Shown one piece after another: positions 11,586 through 19,436 of a stretch of DNA of 26,773 nt (position 1 is its first letter; every line of letters begins with the position of its first letter). The notes under the pieces were generated by a model, which ran no database searches, was not told the origin of the DNA, and saw only the letters and a list, made by a program, of their open reading frames with translations. Both the position numbers and the translations under genes were made by a program. Source of the stretch: an uncultured bacterium (GTDB taxonomy: Bacteria > Cyanobacteriota > Vampirovibrionia > Gastranaerophilales > Gastranaerophilaceae); NCBI GenBank assembly GCA_900553205.1, contig USCK01000008.1:1-26773 (forward strand), in the 5' to 3' direction.

Positions 11586-11607
11586 AAATCGCAACAGGTT
11601 TTCACTT
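11580..11607 (+). terminator. Probable terminator hairpin
   Basis: AAGTGAAAA (11580-11588) pairs perfectly with TTTTCACTT (11599-11607) around a 10-base loop. The following T tract is weak, so efficiency is uncertain; a C-rich, G-poor tract downstream could help Rho-type termination. Confidence 0.55.
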
Positions 11608-11678
11608 GCCTTTATATACGCTCTCCCTCTCTACCAAACACCCACCATCTTCATACCCTACGCAACACCACAAAACCA
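11608..11678 (+). other. C-rich, G-poor tract
   Basis: From about 11618 to 11678 the + strand is almost free of G and full of C, A and T in short runs, opposite to the usual purine bias of the coding strand here. There is no gene. It resembles a Rho-loading (rut-like) RNA segment or part of a packaging site. Confidence 0.45.
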
Positions 11679-11687
11679 TGATATAAT
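11679..11687 (+). promoter_or_regulatory. Extended -10 promoter
   Basis: TGATATAAT: a TG-extended perfect TATAAT with no good -35. It resembles the TGATATATT element before the terminase gene, and both have ACACCACAAA or ACACAAAG upstream, suggesting a shared late-type promoter class. Confidence 0.5.
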
Positions 11688-11709
11688 AAAAAAACAAGGA
11701 GAGTAAAAA

Positions 11710-11979
11710 ATGTTAAGCAAAATCAAAGAGAATAATAAAGTCTATACACGTATAACTAATTTACCTCGAAAAGCATGGTACACAGAACACCAATACAATG
11801 GTTCCATTGGAGAATTAAACACACTAAGTAAGCCAGTATCTATCGACCCTGTTCCTGTTCCTAACGAAGATAATTGCGTTACATATGATGAATTTGGAAA
11901 CAAGGTAACACTTGATTATGGAAGTGCTAGACCCTGTCAATTCAACTTCTATCGTATCGAAAGGAAAACTTTCTTCTGA
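11710..11979 (+). CDS. Small hypothetical protein upstream of terminase
   Basis: An 89-residue protein with ribosome site AAGGAGAG and the extended -10 promoter just upstream. The sequence is polar with a Pro-rich middle (V-S-I-D-P-V-P-V-P) and a conserved-looking Y-D-E-F-G-N-K-V-T-L-D-Y segment. There is no membrane region. The family is not recognised. Its place before the packaging genes might suggest a late or packaging-associated role, an inference from position only. Confidence 0.6.
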   Translation: MLSKIKENNKVYTRITNLPRKAWYTEHQYNGSIGELNTLSKPVSIDPVPVPNEDNCVTYDEFGNKVTLDYGSARPCQFNFYRIERKTFF

Positions 11980-12037
11980 AAGCTACAGTGCATATTTTTG
12001 TGAAATTTGGAATACTATAATGGATTCAATAGAAGAA

Positions 12038-12054
12038 TGACCGCCCCCCTATAG
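12038..12054 (+). other. Candidate cos site
   Basis: A CCGCCCCCC run (12041-12049) stands alone in AT-rich non-coding DNA about 100 bases upstream of the small terminase gene, the usual place of the cohesive-end site of HK97-like Firmicute phages, whose overhangs are often G/C runs. This is inferred from position and composition only. Confidence 0.45.
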
Positions 12055-12083
12055 ATTGAAAAAAATAAATTTATATTTAAATT

Positions 12084-12117
12084 GGCTCGTTAGAAAAAAA
12101 CGAGCCTTTGTCATTTT
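12084..12117 (+). terminator. Intrinsic terminator before terminase
   Basis: GGCTCGTT (12084-12091) pairs perfectly with AACGAGCC (12099-12106), followed by TTTGTCATTTT. It separates accessory transcription from the late operon. Confidence 0.75.
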
Positions 12118-12145
12118 ACAAAGTACACAAAGAACGTGATATATT
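12115..12145 (+). promoter_or_regulatory. Late-operon promoter candidate
   Basis: TG-extended -10 TATATT (12140-12145, TG at 12137-12138) with TTTACA at 12115-12120 (19-bp spacer, long). Located between the terminator and the terminase genes, and similar to the element at 11679-11687. Confidence 0.45.
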
Positions 12146-12156
12146 AATACAAAGGG

Positions 12157-12675
12157 GTGGTTTTTATAACAAAGAAAAAGGAAAAGAGAAGAACTACAGT
12201 CGGGTATACATATTGCAGTAAGGAAAACGAGATTAAAATCCTTAAAGAATGGGAAAATAACGGACACGTAATGGTTAAAGCCGTTTTAAGTGTGTTTCCA
12301 CATTACCAATATAATTCTGCTGTAGCTCTAGGAAATGTAATAATCAAAAAAAACAGAGAAAGAATCAAGGAATACCAAGAATCAGAAGAAGAAATGTATC
12401 AACAGCAGATAAGCAATATCCAAGAAAGAAGATTGTGGCTAGATAGTATCCGTAAGAACGAAGATTTAAATGTTTCTGATAGAATCAATGCTTTGAAAGA
12501 ATTGAATCGAATGGATGGAATCGGAAAAGAAAACAATGTCTTTAATGTAACGAATGTAGAAAATCTAAGTATTGAAGATAAAACTACAGCCTTTTTGGAA
12601 AACGCTGAAAGAATGTTACTTGAATCTCATAAAAATGATAATGTCATTGAAACGGAAGTTGTAGAACATGAGTAG
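12157..12675 (+). CDS. terS: Terminase small subunit
   Basis: Recognises the phage packaging site and hands DNA to the large subunit. The 172-residue protein has a basic N-terminus, a helix-turn-helix-like region (about 20-70: N-E-I-K-I-L-K-E-W-E-N-N-G-H-V-M-V-K-A-V-L), a central coiled coil for oligomerisation, and a C-terminal tail that would contact the large subunit. Identification rests mainly on position directly before TerL and on this architecture. GTG 12157 is the longest start, but AAAGGGGTGG would better serve an in-frame ATA at 12166; no ATG exists near the start. It overlaps the large subunit gene by 8 bases. Confidence 0.75.
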   Translation: MVFITKKKEKRRTTVGYTYCSKENEIKILKEWENNGHVMVKAVLSVFPHYQYNSAVALGNVIIKKNRERIKEYQESEEEMYQQQISNIQERRLWLDSIRKNEDLNVSDRINALKELNRMDGIGKENNVFNVTNVENLSIEDKTTAFLENAERMLLESHKNDNVIETEVVEHE

Positions 12676-14299
12676 TCCACAAGAGCGTACATTAGCTTTA
12701 TGCGAAAGTGCCACACCACAAAATAAGCTTAAAACGTGGTTTAGAGGATATATACCTGAGCATTACAAGCGATTGAATATTGATATGGACGAGGCTAGAG
12801 AACTAGCTTTAAAAGGTGTTGCTGTGGTCAATGCAAGCTTTGGTGAGATGACATATTTCACACAATCTCTTATCGTTGGTGCATGTTTGTTCAGTAAGTA
12901 TAAGACAATCACAATCGTAACCACTTCACAATATGGAAAATCATGGACGATTTCCATGGTTGCTATACTTTTGGCAAAGTTGCAAAAAAAAGACGTAAAT
13001 ATCGTAGCCGGTAAAGATGATATTACTAAAGTCATAATGAAAAATGTACTAAGTCATCTTCAAAGTGCAGATGATTCAATTAAGAAATCACTTTTGGAAT
13101 ACAGAGATAAGATTGATAAATTGAATTCAAGTGTAACAAAAGAAAGTCTGTCGTTTGTTTCTGGTGGTTCTATCAGTAGTGGTACGTTGGGTTCTACATC
13201 CAGCGATCATAAGAAGAGTTCATCCGCTATTGGTCGTGGTGGTGTTTATATTCATGATGAGGCAAGTCTTACAAGTGATGATGCGTTTGCTGAAATCGGT
13301 AGACGTGACTTCTCAAACGTAGATGGTGAAAGAGAATTGCTTGTGCAGATATCTAACCCCCATCAAAAAGGTCAATTCTATGATAAATTGGTAGAAGAAA
13401 ATCCGCCAAAAGACTCATTGATTATTTGGATGGATGTTAGAACAGTTCTAGAAGAAGGTCGTATTCCTAGTATAGAACGAGTGAAAGAGTCTGACTTTTT
13501 TAAAAACGATTCCACATGTCAAAGATATTTCTTGTGTGAACTTGAAACAGATGGTGATACATCAATGTTCAAGAACATCCAATACAAAGATATTGATAGT
13601 CTGATGGAATTACAAGGATTTAAATGGTTTATCGGGCTTGATAGTGCTTATAAAGGTAAAGATAGTATCATTCTCACTCTTACAGGTATCAATGACATGG
13701 GTCAAGTATTGGTTGCAGACATGTATGAAATGAACAAAGGCAAAAAATGGATTGATGGTGTTACAAGTGAATACATCATAAAGTCTGTTTTAAAGGTCAT
13801 AGACCAATTTGGCGTGCGTATGGTATGCGTGGACGTTGGATATGGTGTTTGGCTTGTTGAGGGGCTTGCAAAGCATTCCTATGCCCATGGATTCCGTGTT
13901 GTCGGAATAAACTTTGGAGCGGGTACAACTCCCGACAGAAAAAAGATGAGTCATTTCTCTGCTAAGTACGGAAGTAATATGCGTGCTGAATTACATCTCG
14001 ATTTACAAGAGCTTATGACTAGCAGAAAGATATGGTTTACAACACCTATTGCCAAGATTCTAGCACCACAGATGGCTGCAGTGCGTAGCATAAACAAAAG
14101 CGGTGGAAAAATTGGTATAATACCTAAGGATGAGATAAAACATATCATAAAACATTCACCCGATGAATTAGATAGTACGCTTTTATCTGTCCATGCACTT
14201 TTGTTATATATATTAAATGTAGGCAATGATTTACCTGTTTATGATAAAAATTACACAAACAAAGTAGATAATCCTAATGTAAAGGAGCAACTAAGTTGA
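12668..14299 (+). CDS. terL: Terminase large subunit
   Basis: The ATP-driven motor and nuclease that fills the capsid and cuts the concatemer. The 543-residue protein has a Walker A-like T-S87-Q-Y-G-K91-S-W, a Walker B V193-Y-I-H-D197-E198, and an RNase H-type nuclease domain with D325 (F-I-G-L-D-S-A), D389 (M-V-C-V-D-V-G) and D502 (D-E-L-D-S-T). Domain order and length are normal. The Walker A lacks the first glycine of the classical form, as in many terminases. It starts at ATG 12668 inside the small subunit gene and its stop overlaps the portal start. Confidence 0.93.
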   Translation: MSSPQERTLALCESATPQNKLKTWFRGYIPEHYKRLNIDMDEARELALKGVAVVNASFGEMTYFTQSLIVGACLFSKYKTITIVTTSQYGKSWTISMVAILLAKLQKKDVNIVAGKDDITKVIMKNVLSHLQSADDSIKKSLLEYRDKIDKLNSSVTKESLSFVSGGSISSGTLGSTSSDHKKSSSAIGRGGVYIHDEASLTSDDAFAEIGRRDFSNVDGERELLVQISNPHQKGQFYDKLVEENPPKDSLIIWMDVRTVLEEGRIPSIERVKESDFFKNDSTCQRYFLCELETDGDTSMFKNIQYKDIDSLMELQGFKWFIGLDSAYKGKDSIILTLTGINDMGQVLVADMYEMNKGKKWIDGVTSEYIIKSVLKVIDQFGVRMVCVDVGYGVWLVEGLAKHSYAHGFRVVGINFGAGTTPDRKKMSHFSAKYGSNMRAELHLDLQELMTSRKIWFTTPIAKILAPQMAAVRSINKSGGKIGIIPKDEIKHIIKHSPDELDSTLLSVHALLLYILNVGNDLPVYDKNYTNKVDNPNVKEQLS

Positions 14300-15831
14300 G
14301 TAGAAGAAGAAAAAAGAAGATTGCTACAAAGAAAATGTCTTATAAATACAACAAGAAACAGCACAATCCAAAGCAGATAAGTAAGGATTTTACGGACCTC
14401 GATTTGCTAGACAACTTAACAAAGTGCAAAGAGGGTTGTGGTGTAGGTTTTCCAAAGACATTTGATGATGATGTAGAACAACTAGAATGGCTGATTACAA
14501 ATCTTCCTACACTTCCATATGTAGAAAGACAATATATCAACAACTTGTTCTCTAATGGACTTACAACGGGTGATTTTGAGGGTGATAAAGTACTGAAAAG
14601 CTTTATGTACAAGCAAAATGCCAAAGGAATCACCAATTACGAGACATTGCAACAAGCTGTTATCCACGCTAAAGAATATGGAAAATGTGGTTTGCGTTGG
14701 TTATCGGATGAAGATGGTTGGATTTTGGTTCCACATGACCACTATGTATCCATTACACAAGATGATGAACAATATCTAGGATTCAAACGTACTGTAGCTT
14801 ATGCAGTAAGCACGAATGAAGACGTTGCTATTAATATGACACAGTCTATTGAACTAGATAAAGCTGAATTCTTGGAAAATGGACGTTTGATTAGTACAAG
14901 CAAAGATATCGTTGTGGTCTTACCCGAAGATTTTGTGAATCTACGTAATAAACCTATCGTTGAAAATGGCGAATCTGTCTTATTGAAAGATAAACAGCGT
15001 TTAACATTGCTTGCGAGCGTTTATACACGTTTAAACTACGATATCAAATATGACGGACCTGGTCGTATCATCTTTTGGTTAAAAGACGATATATTCAACG
15101 GCGGTGCTGTAGACCTTTCATCTAGCCAATTGATTGATAACTCTATTGCTTCACAAAAAAGCAGACAAGAACAAGCAATTAATGAATTGCAAGAACTAGG
15201 AAATAAAATCAAGTACAGTACTTCTGATGAAGTAGTTCTTGCTTCAAGCATGTTCGATAAAAACATAGAACACTTGCCACGTGTTACTAAAGGTACTGAA
15301 TTCTTTGATTGGTTGAACAAAGAGGGATCTATTTTAGCTCAAAACTTTGGTATCACACCTGAACTTATTGGTCTAGGTGATGTAAGTGGTAACGTTTCAA
15401 TGGAAAAAATCATTGATAACGCTATGCAAAACAATATCGTTCCTGAACGTGAAAAGATTGCAACACAATTTAGTTATTCTCTTTCTTATCATCTTGGTGT
15501 CGAGAAAGTTTTCTTTGATAAATACGAACTACAACAACAGATTGATGATTCTTCTGAACGTTTTAAAAATTCAGAATCCGTACAATTCTTGATGAACGTA
15601 AAAGATGAAAATGGTGTTCGAGATGAAAAGTGTGTCGAAACAGCATATGCGATTTTAGATAGCATGATGCAGAAACTTGGTGCATATCAACCCGACAAGT
15701 CTTATGAAACTTCAAGAGAAAAGTACAACAGAATCAAAGAAGACGAAAAAAAGCAAGAAGATAAAGAAAAAGAAGATAAAAAATCCACAAGTAAGCTGAA
15801 AAGCGTACTTAAAAAGATGGGATTTGAATAA
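14296..15831 (+). CDS. Portal protein, TTG start
   Basis: Forms the dodecameric ring at the capsid vertex through which DNA passes. The 511-residue product has a very basic N-terminus (S-R-R-R-K-K-K), a large mixed domain, a segment typical of portals (E-G-S-I-L-A-Q-N-F-G-I-T-P-E-L-I-G), and a highly charged C-terminal tail rich in Lys and Glu. TTG 14296 overlaps the TerL stop by four bases and follows AAAGGAG (14281-14287). Size and gene order (TerS-TerL-portal) fit well. It is followed by a small structural gene rather than directly by the protease. Confidence 0.85.
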   Translation: MSRRRKKKIATKKMSYKYNKKQHNPKQISKDFTDLDLLDNLTKCKEGCGVGFPKTFDDDVEQLEWLITNLPTLPYVERQYINNLFSNGLTTGDFEGDKVLKSFMYKQNAKGITNYETLQQAVIHAKEYGKCGLRWLSDEDGWILVPHDHYVSITQDDEQYLGFKRTVAYAVSTNEDVAINMTQSIELDKAEFLENGRLISTSKDIVVVLPEDFVNLRNKPIVENGESVLLKDKQRLTLLASVYTRLNYDIKYDGPGRIIFWLKDDIFNGGAVDLSSSQLIDNSIASQKSRQEQAINELQELGNKIKYSTSDEVVLASSMFDKNIEHLPRVTKGTEFFDWLNKEGSILAQNFGITPELIGLGDVSGNVSMEKIIDNAMQNNIVPEREKIATQFSYSLSYHLGVEKVFFDKYELQQQIDDSSERFKNSESVQFLMNVKDENGVRDEKCVETAYAILDSMMQKLGAYQPDKSYETSREKYNRIKEDEKKQEDKEKEDKKSTSKLKSVLKKMGFE

Positions 15832-15845
15832 AAAGGAGAAAAATT

Positions 15846-16379
15846 ATGGATTATTTAGAAGAAACTTTAAAAGCAACAGAAGCAGTGCCTTTTGCCACTA
15901 TTGATGGTGAAAATGTTTATGATTTTCAAGAAGCGCAAAAACGCAACAGACGTGAATTGATTAAAGAAAAAATTCAAGGGCGCAAGGTAAAGTTTGATGA
16001 AAGACCATTGAATCCTGATGGAGTAAGTTATGCTCGTTCTCGTTCTGAAAATATTTGTGTAAATCCGGAAATCTTCACTAAAAATGTTTACCGAATCACT
16101 AAATATGGCAAGAAGAAAGCACTTGAATTTGTTGTTGACTATCGAGCTATCAAAGGAAAAGACAGCAACAATGTGTATCTTAAGAATATTCCGACATATA
16201 TCGTTGGTAAAGTTGATGAAAATTATAAGCTATTAGCTAAAGGCAGTGTAAGTGATACAGAATTCGTCAACAAGTTCAATGATTCACTGTCTATTAATGA
16301 TATGGTAATTATTTTAAAGGCTATTCAAGAAGACGAAAACAGCGTTAATGAACAAAAATCGTTAAAAACCATTTTATAA
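15846..16379 (+). CDS. Hypothetical structural-module protein
   Basis: A 177-residue soluble protein with AAAGGAG upstream, between portal and the capsid genes. It has a basic helical N-terminal region (K-R-N-R-R-E-L-I-K-E-K-I-Q-G-R-K) and a mixed alpha/beta C-terminal half. The family is not recognised. The location suggests a minor head or packaging accessory. The long intergenic gap behind it contains two hairpins, so expression of the genes below may be partly uncoupled. Confidence 0.65.
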   Translation: MDYLEETLKATEAVPFATIDGENVYDFQEAQKRNRRELIKEKIQGRKVKFDERPLNPDGVSYARSRSENICVNPEIFTKNVYRITKYGKKKALEFVVDYRAIKGKDSNNVYLKNIPTYIVGKVDENYKLLAKGSVSDTEFVNKFNDSLSINDMVIILKAIQEDENSVNEQKSLKTIL

Positions 16380-16382
16380 ATG

Positions 16383-16453
16383 CGAAAATATGGACATTTT
16401 TCGTTACTAAAGCTCAATTTTTGAGTTTTTAGTATAAATATTGCCCGAAAGGG
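16383..16453 (+). other. Tandem RNA hairpins between structural genes
   Basis: CGAAAAT/ATTTTTCG (about 16383-16403), then ACTAAAG plus CTCAA pairing with TTGAG plus TTTTTAGT (about 16405-16434, one bulge), then CCC-GAAA-GGG (16444-16453) with a GNRA-type loop. No gene lies here. Possible attenuation or mRNA processing signals setting expression of the head genes. Confidence 0.5.
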
Positions 16454-16479
16454 TGCAGTTATGAAAGGAGCATGAAGAA

Positions 16480-16761
16480 ATGGCTGTAAAGACTGTAAAA
16501 AGAAGTTTTACTACGAAAGTTACGTTTTCAACACAATCGGGGTTGACACCTATCTTATTAGGTGATGCTGATGCAGAAAATTTCTATTCTGCTTGGATGA
16601 ACGGACATTATGAACGCCCATTCGTGTTTGAAAAAACAGCTGACGAAGTAACAACTACTGTTTCTGTTAAATTACAAGACGTTGTAATGGTAGAAAAAAT
16701 GGCTACGACAGAAACAGAAGATCAAACATTGGGTAAATGTAAAGACCCCGATAAGGAGTAA
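16480..16761 (+). CDS. Small hypothetical head-module protein
   Basis: A 93-residue protein with AAAGGAG upstream and ATG at 16480. The sequence is beta-rich with alternating Thr and Val (S-F-T-T-K-V-T-F-S-T ... V-T-T-T-V-S-V-K-L) and has no membrane segment. It could be a capsid decoration or head-fibre-like protein from its size, fold-like pattern and place, but I do not recognise the family. Expression may be set by the hairpins just upstream. Confidence 0.6.
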   Translation: MAVKTVKRSFTTKVTFSTQSGLTPILLGDADAENFYSAWMNGHYERPFVFEKTADEVTTTVSVKLQDVVMVEKMATTETEDQTLGKCKDPDKE

Positions 16762-16764
16762 TTT

Positions 16765-16932
16765 ATGGAAGAACCTATTTACTTTGAATCGGAAAAAGAA
16801 AGATTAGCCTATTTACGTGGTAAAAACAAAAAGGTGGATGTAGTTCCAATCGAAGACAAAAAAGCCAAAATACAAGAAAGTGAAAAAGAATGTCAAATAA
16901 AACATTTAAACTACAAAATTGCTTTGAGATGA
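16765..16932 (+). CDS. Small charged protein (55 aa)
   Basis: ATG 16765 follows AAGGAG and lies three bases after the preceding stop; 55 codons to TGA 16930-16932. The product is highly charged and helical (E-S-E-K-E-R-L-A-Y-L-R-G-K-N-K-K) and overlaps the next gene by 43 bases. The strong ribosome site and tight packing support it. No function recognised. Confidence 0.55.
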   Translation: MEEPIYFESEKERLAYLRGKNKKVDVVPIEDKKAKIQESEKECQIKHLNYKIALR

Positions 16933-17204
16933 ATCAAGAAGTCGTATATCCGCAAAAAAATAAAGGATATCTGTCTTGGGTGCGTTCAACATTCCAAATC
17001 AACAAGAATTATGATGTGGAAGACTTTGACAGCGAGGCTTTGCGATATTTAAAAGCAAAAACTGTTCGTTATAGCTACAATCAACAAGCCGAAGACATGC
17101 TAAAAGCGTTGGGAATTGATTATGAAATTACTATGTGTAAATCATGTGGTGGACGAACTAAAAAGTTAGTGTTTAAAATGTTCGATTTTTCACACGGTGA
17201 ATAG
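16890..17204 (+). CDS. Small head-module protein with a CxxC motif
   Basis: A 104-residue protein starting inside the previous gene without a strong ribosome site. The first 80 residues are mixed with several aromatics; near the C-terminus it has M-C-K-S-C-G-G-R, a C-x2-C pair possibly binding metal or forming a disulphide. Its stop lies immediately before the protease ATG. The family is not recognised. Confidence 0.6.
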   Translation: MSNKTFKLQNCFEMNQEVVYPQKNKGYLSWVRSTFQINKNYDVEDFDSEALRYLKAKTVRYSYNQQAEDMLKALGIDYEITMCKSCGGRTKKLVFKMFDFSHGE

Positions 17205-18269
17205 ATGAAATTACCTACTATTTTTTCTTGGATTAACCAAGATATAGAATCACGTAAAGAGGAAAAAGAAAAGTTTGACGAAATGTTAGATTTGTCAAAC
17301 AAAAGCAAGCCTAAATGTATCTTCTTAAATACTTCTGTTCAAAAAGGTGAAAAGGTACGTTTGCTTGACGAAGGTAAGAATATTGCACAAGACTTTATTA
17401 TTCCAAAAGGTACTATCAAGGCTTATTATGATTCATTGCCCGATGATTATGTAGGGTATATCAATATCGGTCATTTTGATGTATGTAGTTTCCCATTAAT
17501 TTTAGGATATTGGGAAAAATCAGATTTAGAAATCGTACCAACAAAAGATGGTAGAGTCGGTTTGAATTGTACACCACATTTTGACGAAAATAACCCGTTT
17601 GTACAATATCTATCAACATCAAACATTCCATTGAGTGTAAGTGTTGAAATGGAAGTCGAATATGATTGGAAGAAAACAGAAGTTATGCAAACTGGTGTCT
17701 TCTCAAAAATCTTTATAAAAGGTTTCTCGGTCGTAGGGAATCCGGCCAATGCAAGTTCTACCGATTTACATATGAGCAAAGGAGAAAATATGAGCATTTT
17801 TAGTAAATTGCTATCTTCTTATTCTGATGAAGAACAATCTAAAGAAGTAGAAGTAGAAACAGAAAAAGATGAAACTGTTGAAAACACTTCTGAAGACGTT
17901 CAAGAAGAAAAAACAGAAGAATCTGTTGAAGAAGAAAAAGCAGAAGAATCTGTTGAAGAAGAAGTTAAAGAAGATGAAGAAAAAGTAGAAGAAAATGCAG
18001 AAGATATTGAATTGTCTAAAGAGTATGAAGCTTTAGAACAATTACTCAAAGATAAAGACACTCAAATTGCTGAATTAACCAAAAAAGTAAATGAATACAG
18101 CAATAATGAAGCGAATTTGAACAGTCAATTAGAACAATTGGCGGAACAAAACAAACAATTAAATACTTCCATGAGTGAATCTTTCGAAAAATTAAATGCG
18201 TTATTAAAAAAATCTTCTGTAAGTACAGTTAAAGAAAGCAAAAAACAATCTGATGCTGTATTTGGATAA
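17205..18269 (+). CDS. Prohead protease fused to scaffold
   Basis: A 354-residue protein combining a capsid maturation protease (about 1-190) with a scaffold region (about 196-354). The protease part has a candidate catalytic His at G-H90-F-D, a candidate Ser in I-P-L-S144-V-S146-V-E, and the closing F-I-K-G-F-S-V-V-G-N-P-A (170-181) found in phage head proteases of the U35/S78 type. The scaffold part is extremely acidic, with E-E-S-V-E-E-E repeats (about 230-260), then a coiled coil (about 270-335). In such systems the scaffold is cut away during maturation. It is directly followed by the major capsid gene. Catalytic residue assignment is tentative. Confidence 0.75.
   Translation: MKLPTIFSWINQDIESRKEEKEKFDEMLDLSNKSKPKCIFLNTSVQKGEKVRLLDEGKNIAQDFIIPKGTIKAYYDSLPDDYVGYINIGHFDVCSFPLILGYWEKSDLEIVPTKDGRVGLNCTPHFDENNPFVQYLSTSNIPLSVSVEMEVEYDWKKTEVMQTGVFSKIFIKGFSVVGNPANASSTDLHMSKGENMSIFSKLLSSYSDEEQSKEVEVETEKDETVENTSEDVQEEKTEESVEEEKAEESVEEEVKEDEEKVEENAEDIELSKEYEALEQLLKDKDTQIAELTKKVNEYSNNEANLNSQLEQLAEQNKQLNTSMSESFEKLNALLKKSSVSTVKESKKQSDAVFG
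17790..18269 (+). CDS. Nested in-frame scaffold protein
   Basis: ATG 17790 is codon 196 of the protease gene and has its own strong ribosome site, AAAGGAG (17778-17784), five bases upstream. Translation from it gives a 159-residue acidic, coiled-coil protein equal to the scaffold domain alone. The same arrangement is known in lambda (C/Nu3) and other phages, allowing scaffold to be made in excess over protease. The protease domain ends a few residues before this start, which supports the interpretation. Confidence 0.7.
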   Translation: MSIFSKLLSSYSDEEQSKEVEVETEKDETVENTSEDVQEEKTEESVEEEKAEESVEEEVKEDEEKVEENAEDIELSKEYEALEQLLKDKDTQIAELTKKVNEYSNNEANLNSQLEQLAEQNKQLNTSMSESFEKLNALLKKSSVSTVKESKKQSDAVFG

Positions 18270-18287
18270 GAAAGGGGAATAGACTAA

Positions 18288-19436
18288 ATGTTTAACTTAT
18301 CACAAACAGAATTATCAAATCGTTCAATTGATATGGGAAATGTGATTCAATTGAGTAACATTGGTGAATTTGGTATTGGTAAAGATTATTCCAAAAACAA
18401 AGAAGCTAATGCATTCCAAAATATCTTCCCATTTTTCAATTGGTTAGCACAAACAAATCAATCTTTGATGGCAAAATCCGCTTTCAACAACGGAAGTTTA
18501 CAAATCACAAAAGACCATGATGGGAATTTCCAAGTAACATTGCCTTACAAATGGGGTACTACTTATCCCGAATCAACAGAAGGTGAATGCTGTTGGATTG
18601 CACCTGATTTAGCAAAATGCGGAGCTAATGCACCATTCAACTTGTTATGTATGAAAGAATGTCAAAATGTAATGGAAAAATTCTTATATGACAAAGAACG
18701 TTTCCAACGAAATGATATGATTTCTTACTATATGCGACAAGGTGAAACTTACAATGATGCAAAAATGCGTTTTGTAAAAGATTTTATGGCATTCTTCACG
18801 ATTCGTAACTTGATTTTAGGTACTAGTGATACAACTACTGATACATTAAAGAAATTCCATGGTGTTATGGAAGTTATGGAAGGTGCTGACGTTATCAAAA
18901 TCTTAGGTACTAATATCTTAGGTGCTTTTGATGAGATTCGTTGTCGTTCTTCTGTTATCGGAGAGGGTTCAGACGTTGTATTCGTATGTCATCCATTAGT
19001 AATGGATGGAATCCGTTCGGTTATCACGAAAGGACAAAATGGAGAATATCCTGAGGGTTGGTCACGTGATGGCGATGAAATTACATTCCGTGGTCACAAA
19101 TTTATTGAAGATAAATTGATTCCTGTAGACGTTACAAAGGGAAATGGTGAAGTATGGATGTGTGATGGAGATGCATTAGGTGAATTATTAATCACAACTC
19201 CACGTCCCGAAGATGAATATGTATTCGAGTCTGATACTCACGGAAAGACTCTAACAGAGGGTTGTGGAAATATCTGTACTTATATGTATAACGCAGGACT
19301 TGCATTTACTTCTGACCCTAATAAACTTGCTGTAATTACTAAAGTTCCAATGAGTGCTAACTGCTTAGGTTCTAAGTTAGATGGCTTGGATTATGTAATT
19401 ACACCTGAAACAATCGTTCCAATCTTGACTGACTAA
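18288..19436 (+). CDS. Major capsid protein, cysteine-rich
   Basis: A 382-residue protein with ribosome site AAAGGGG, directly after the protease/scaffold gene, the invariant place of the HK97-type coat protein. The C-terminal two thirds contain recognisable elements of that fold (V-F-V-C-H-P-L-V-M-D-G-I-R before a W-S-R-D-G loop, and a late G-L-A-F-T-S-D-P strand). It has an N-terminal arm of about 50 residues with a possible maturation cleavage site. It carries about eleven Cys, unusual for a coat protein. The function is inferred from position and pattern. Confidence 0.8.
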   Translation: MFNLSQTELSNRSIDMGNVIQLSNIGEFGIGKDYSKNKEANAFQNIFPFFNWLAQTNQSLMAKSAFNNGSLQITKDHDGNFQVTLPYKWGTTYPESTEGECCWIAPDLAKCGANAPFNLLCMKECQNVMEKFLYDKERFQRNDMISYYMRQGETYNDAKMRFVKDFMAFFTIRNLILGTSDTTTDTLKKFHGVMEVMEGADVIKILGTNILGAFDEIRCRSSVIGEGSDVVFVCHPLVMDGIRSVITKGQNGEYPEGWSRDGDEITFRGHKFIEDKLIPVDVTKGNGEVWMCDGDALGELLITTPRPEDEYVFESDTHGKTLTEGCGNICTYMYNAGLAFTSDPNKLAVITKVPMSANCLGSKLDGLDYVITPETIVPILTD

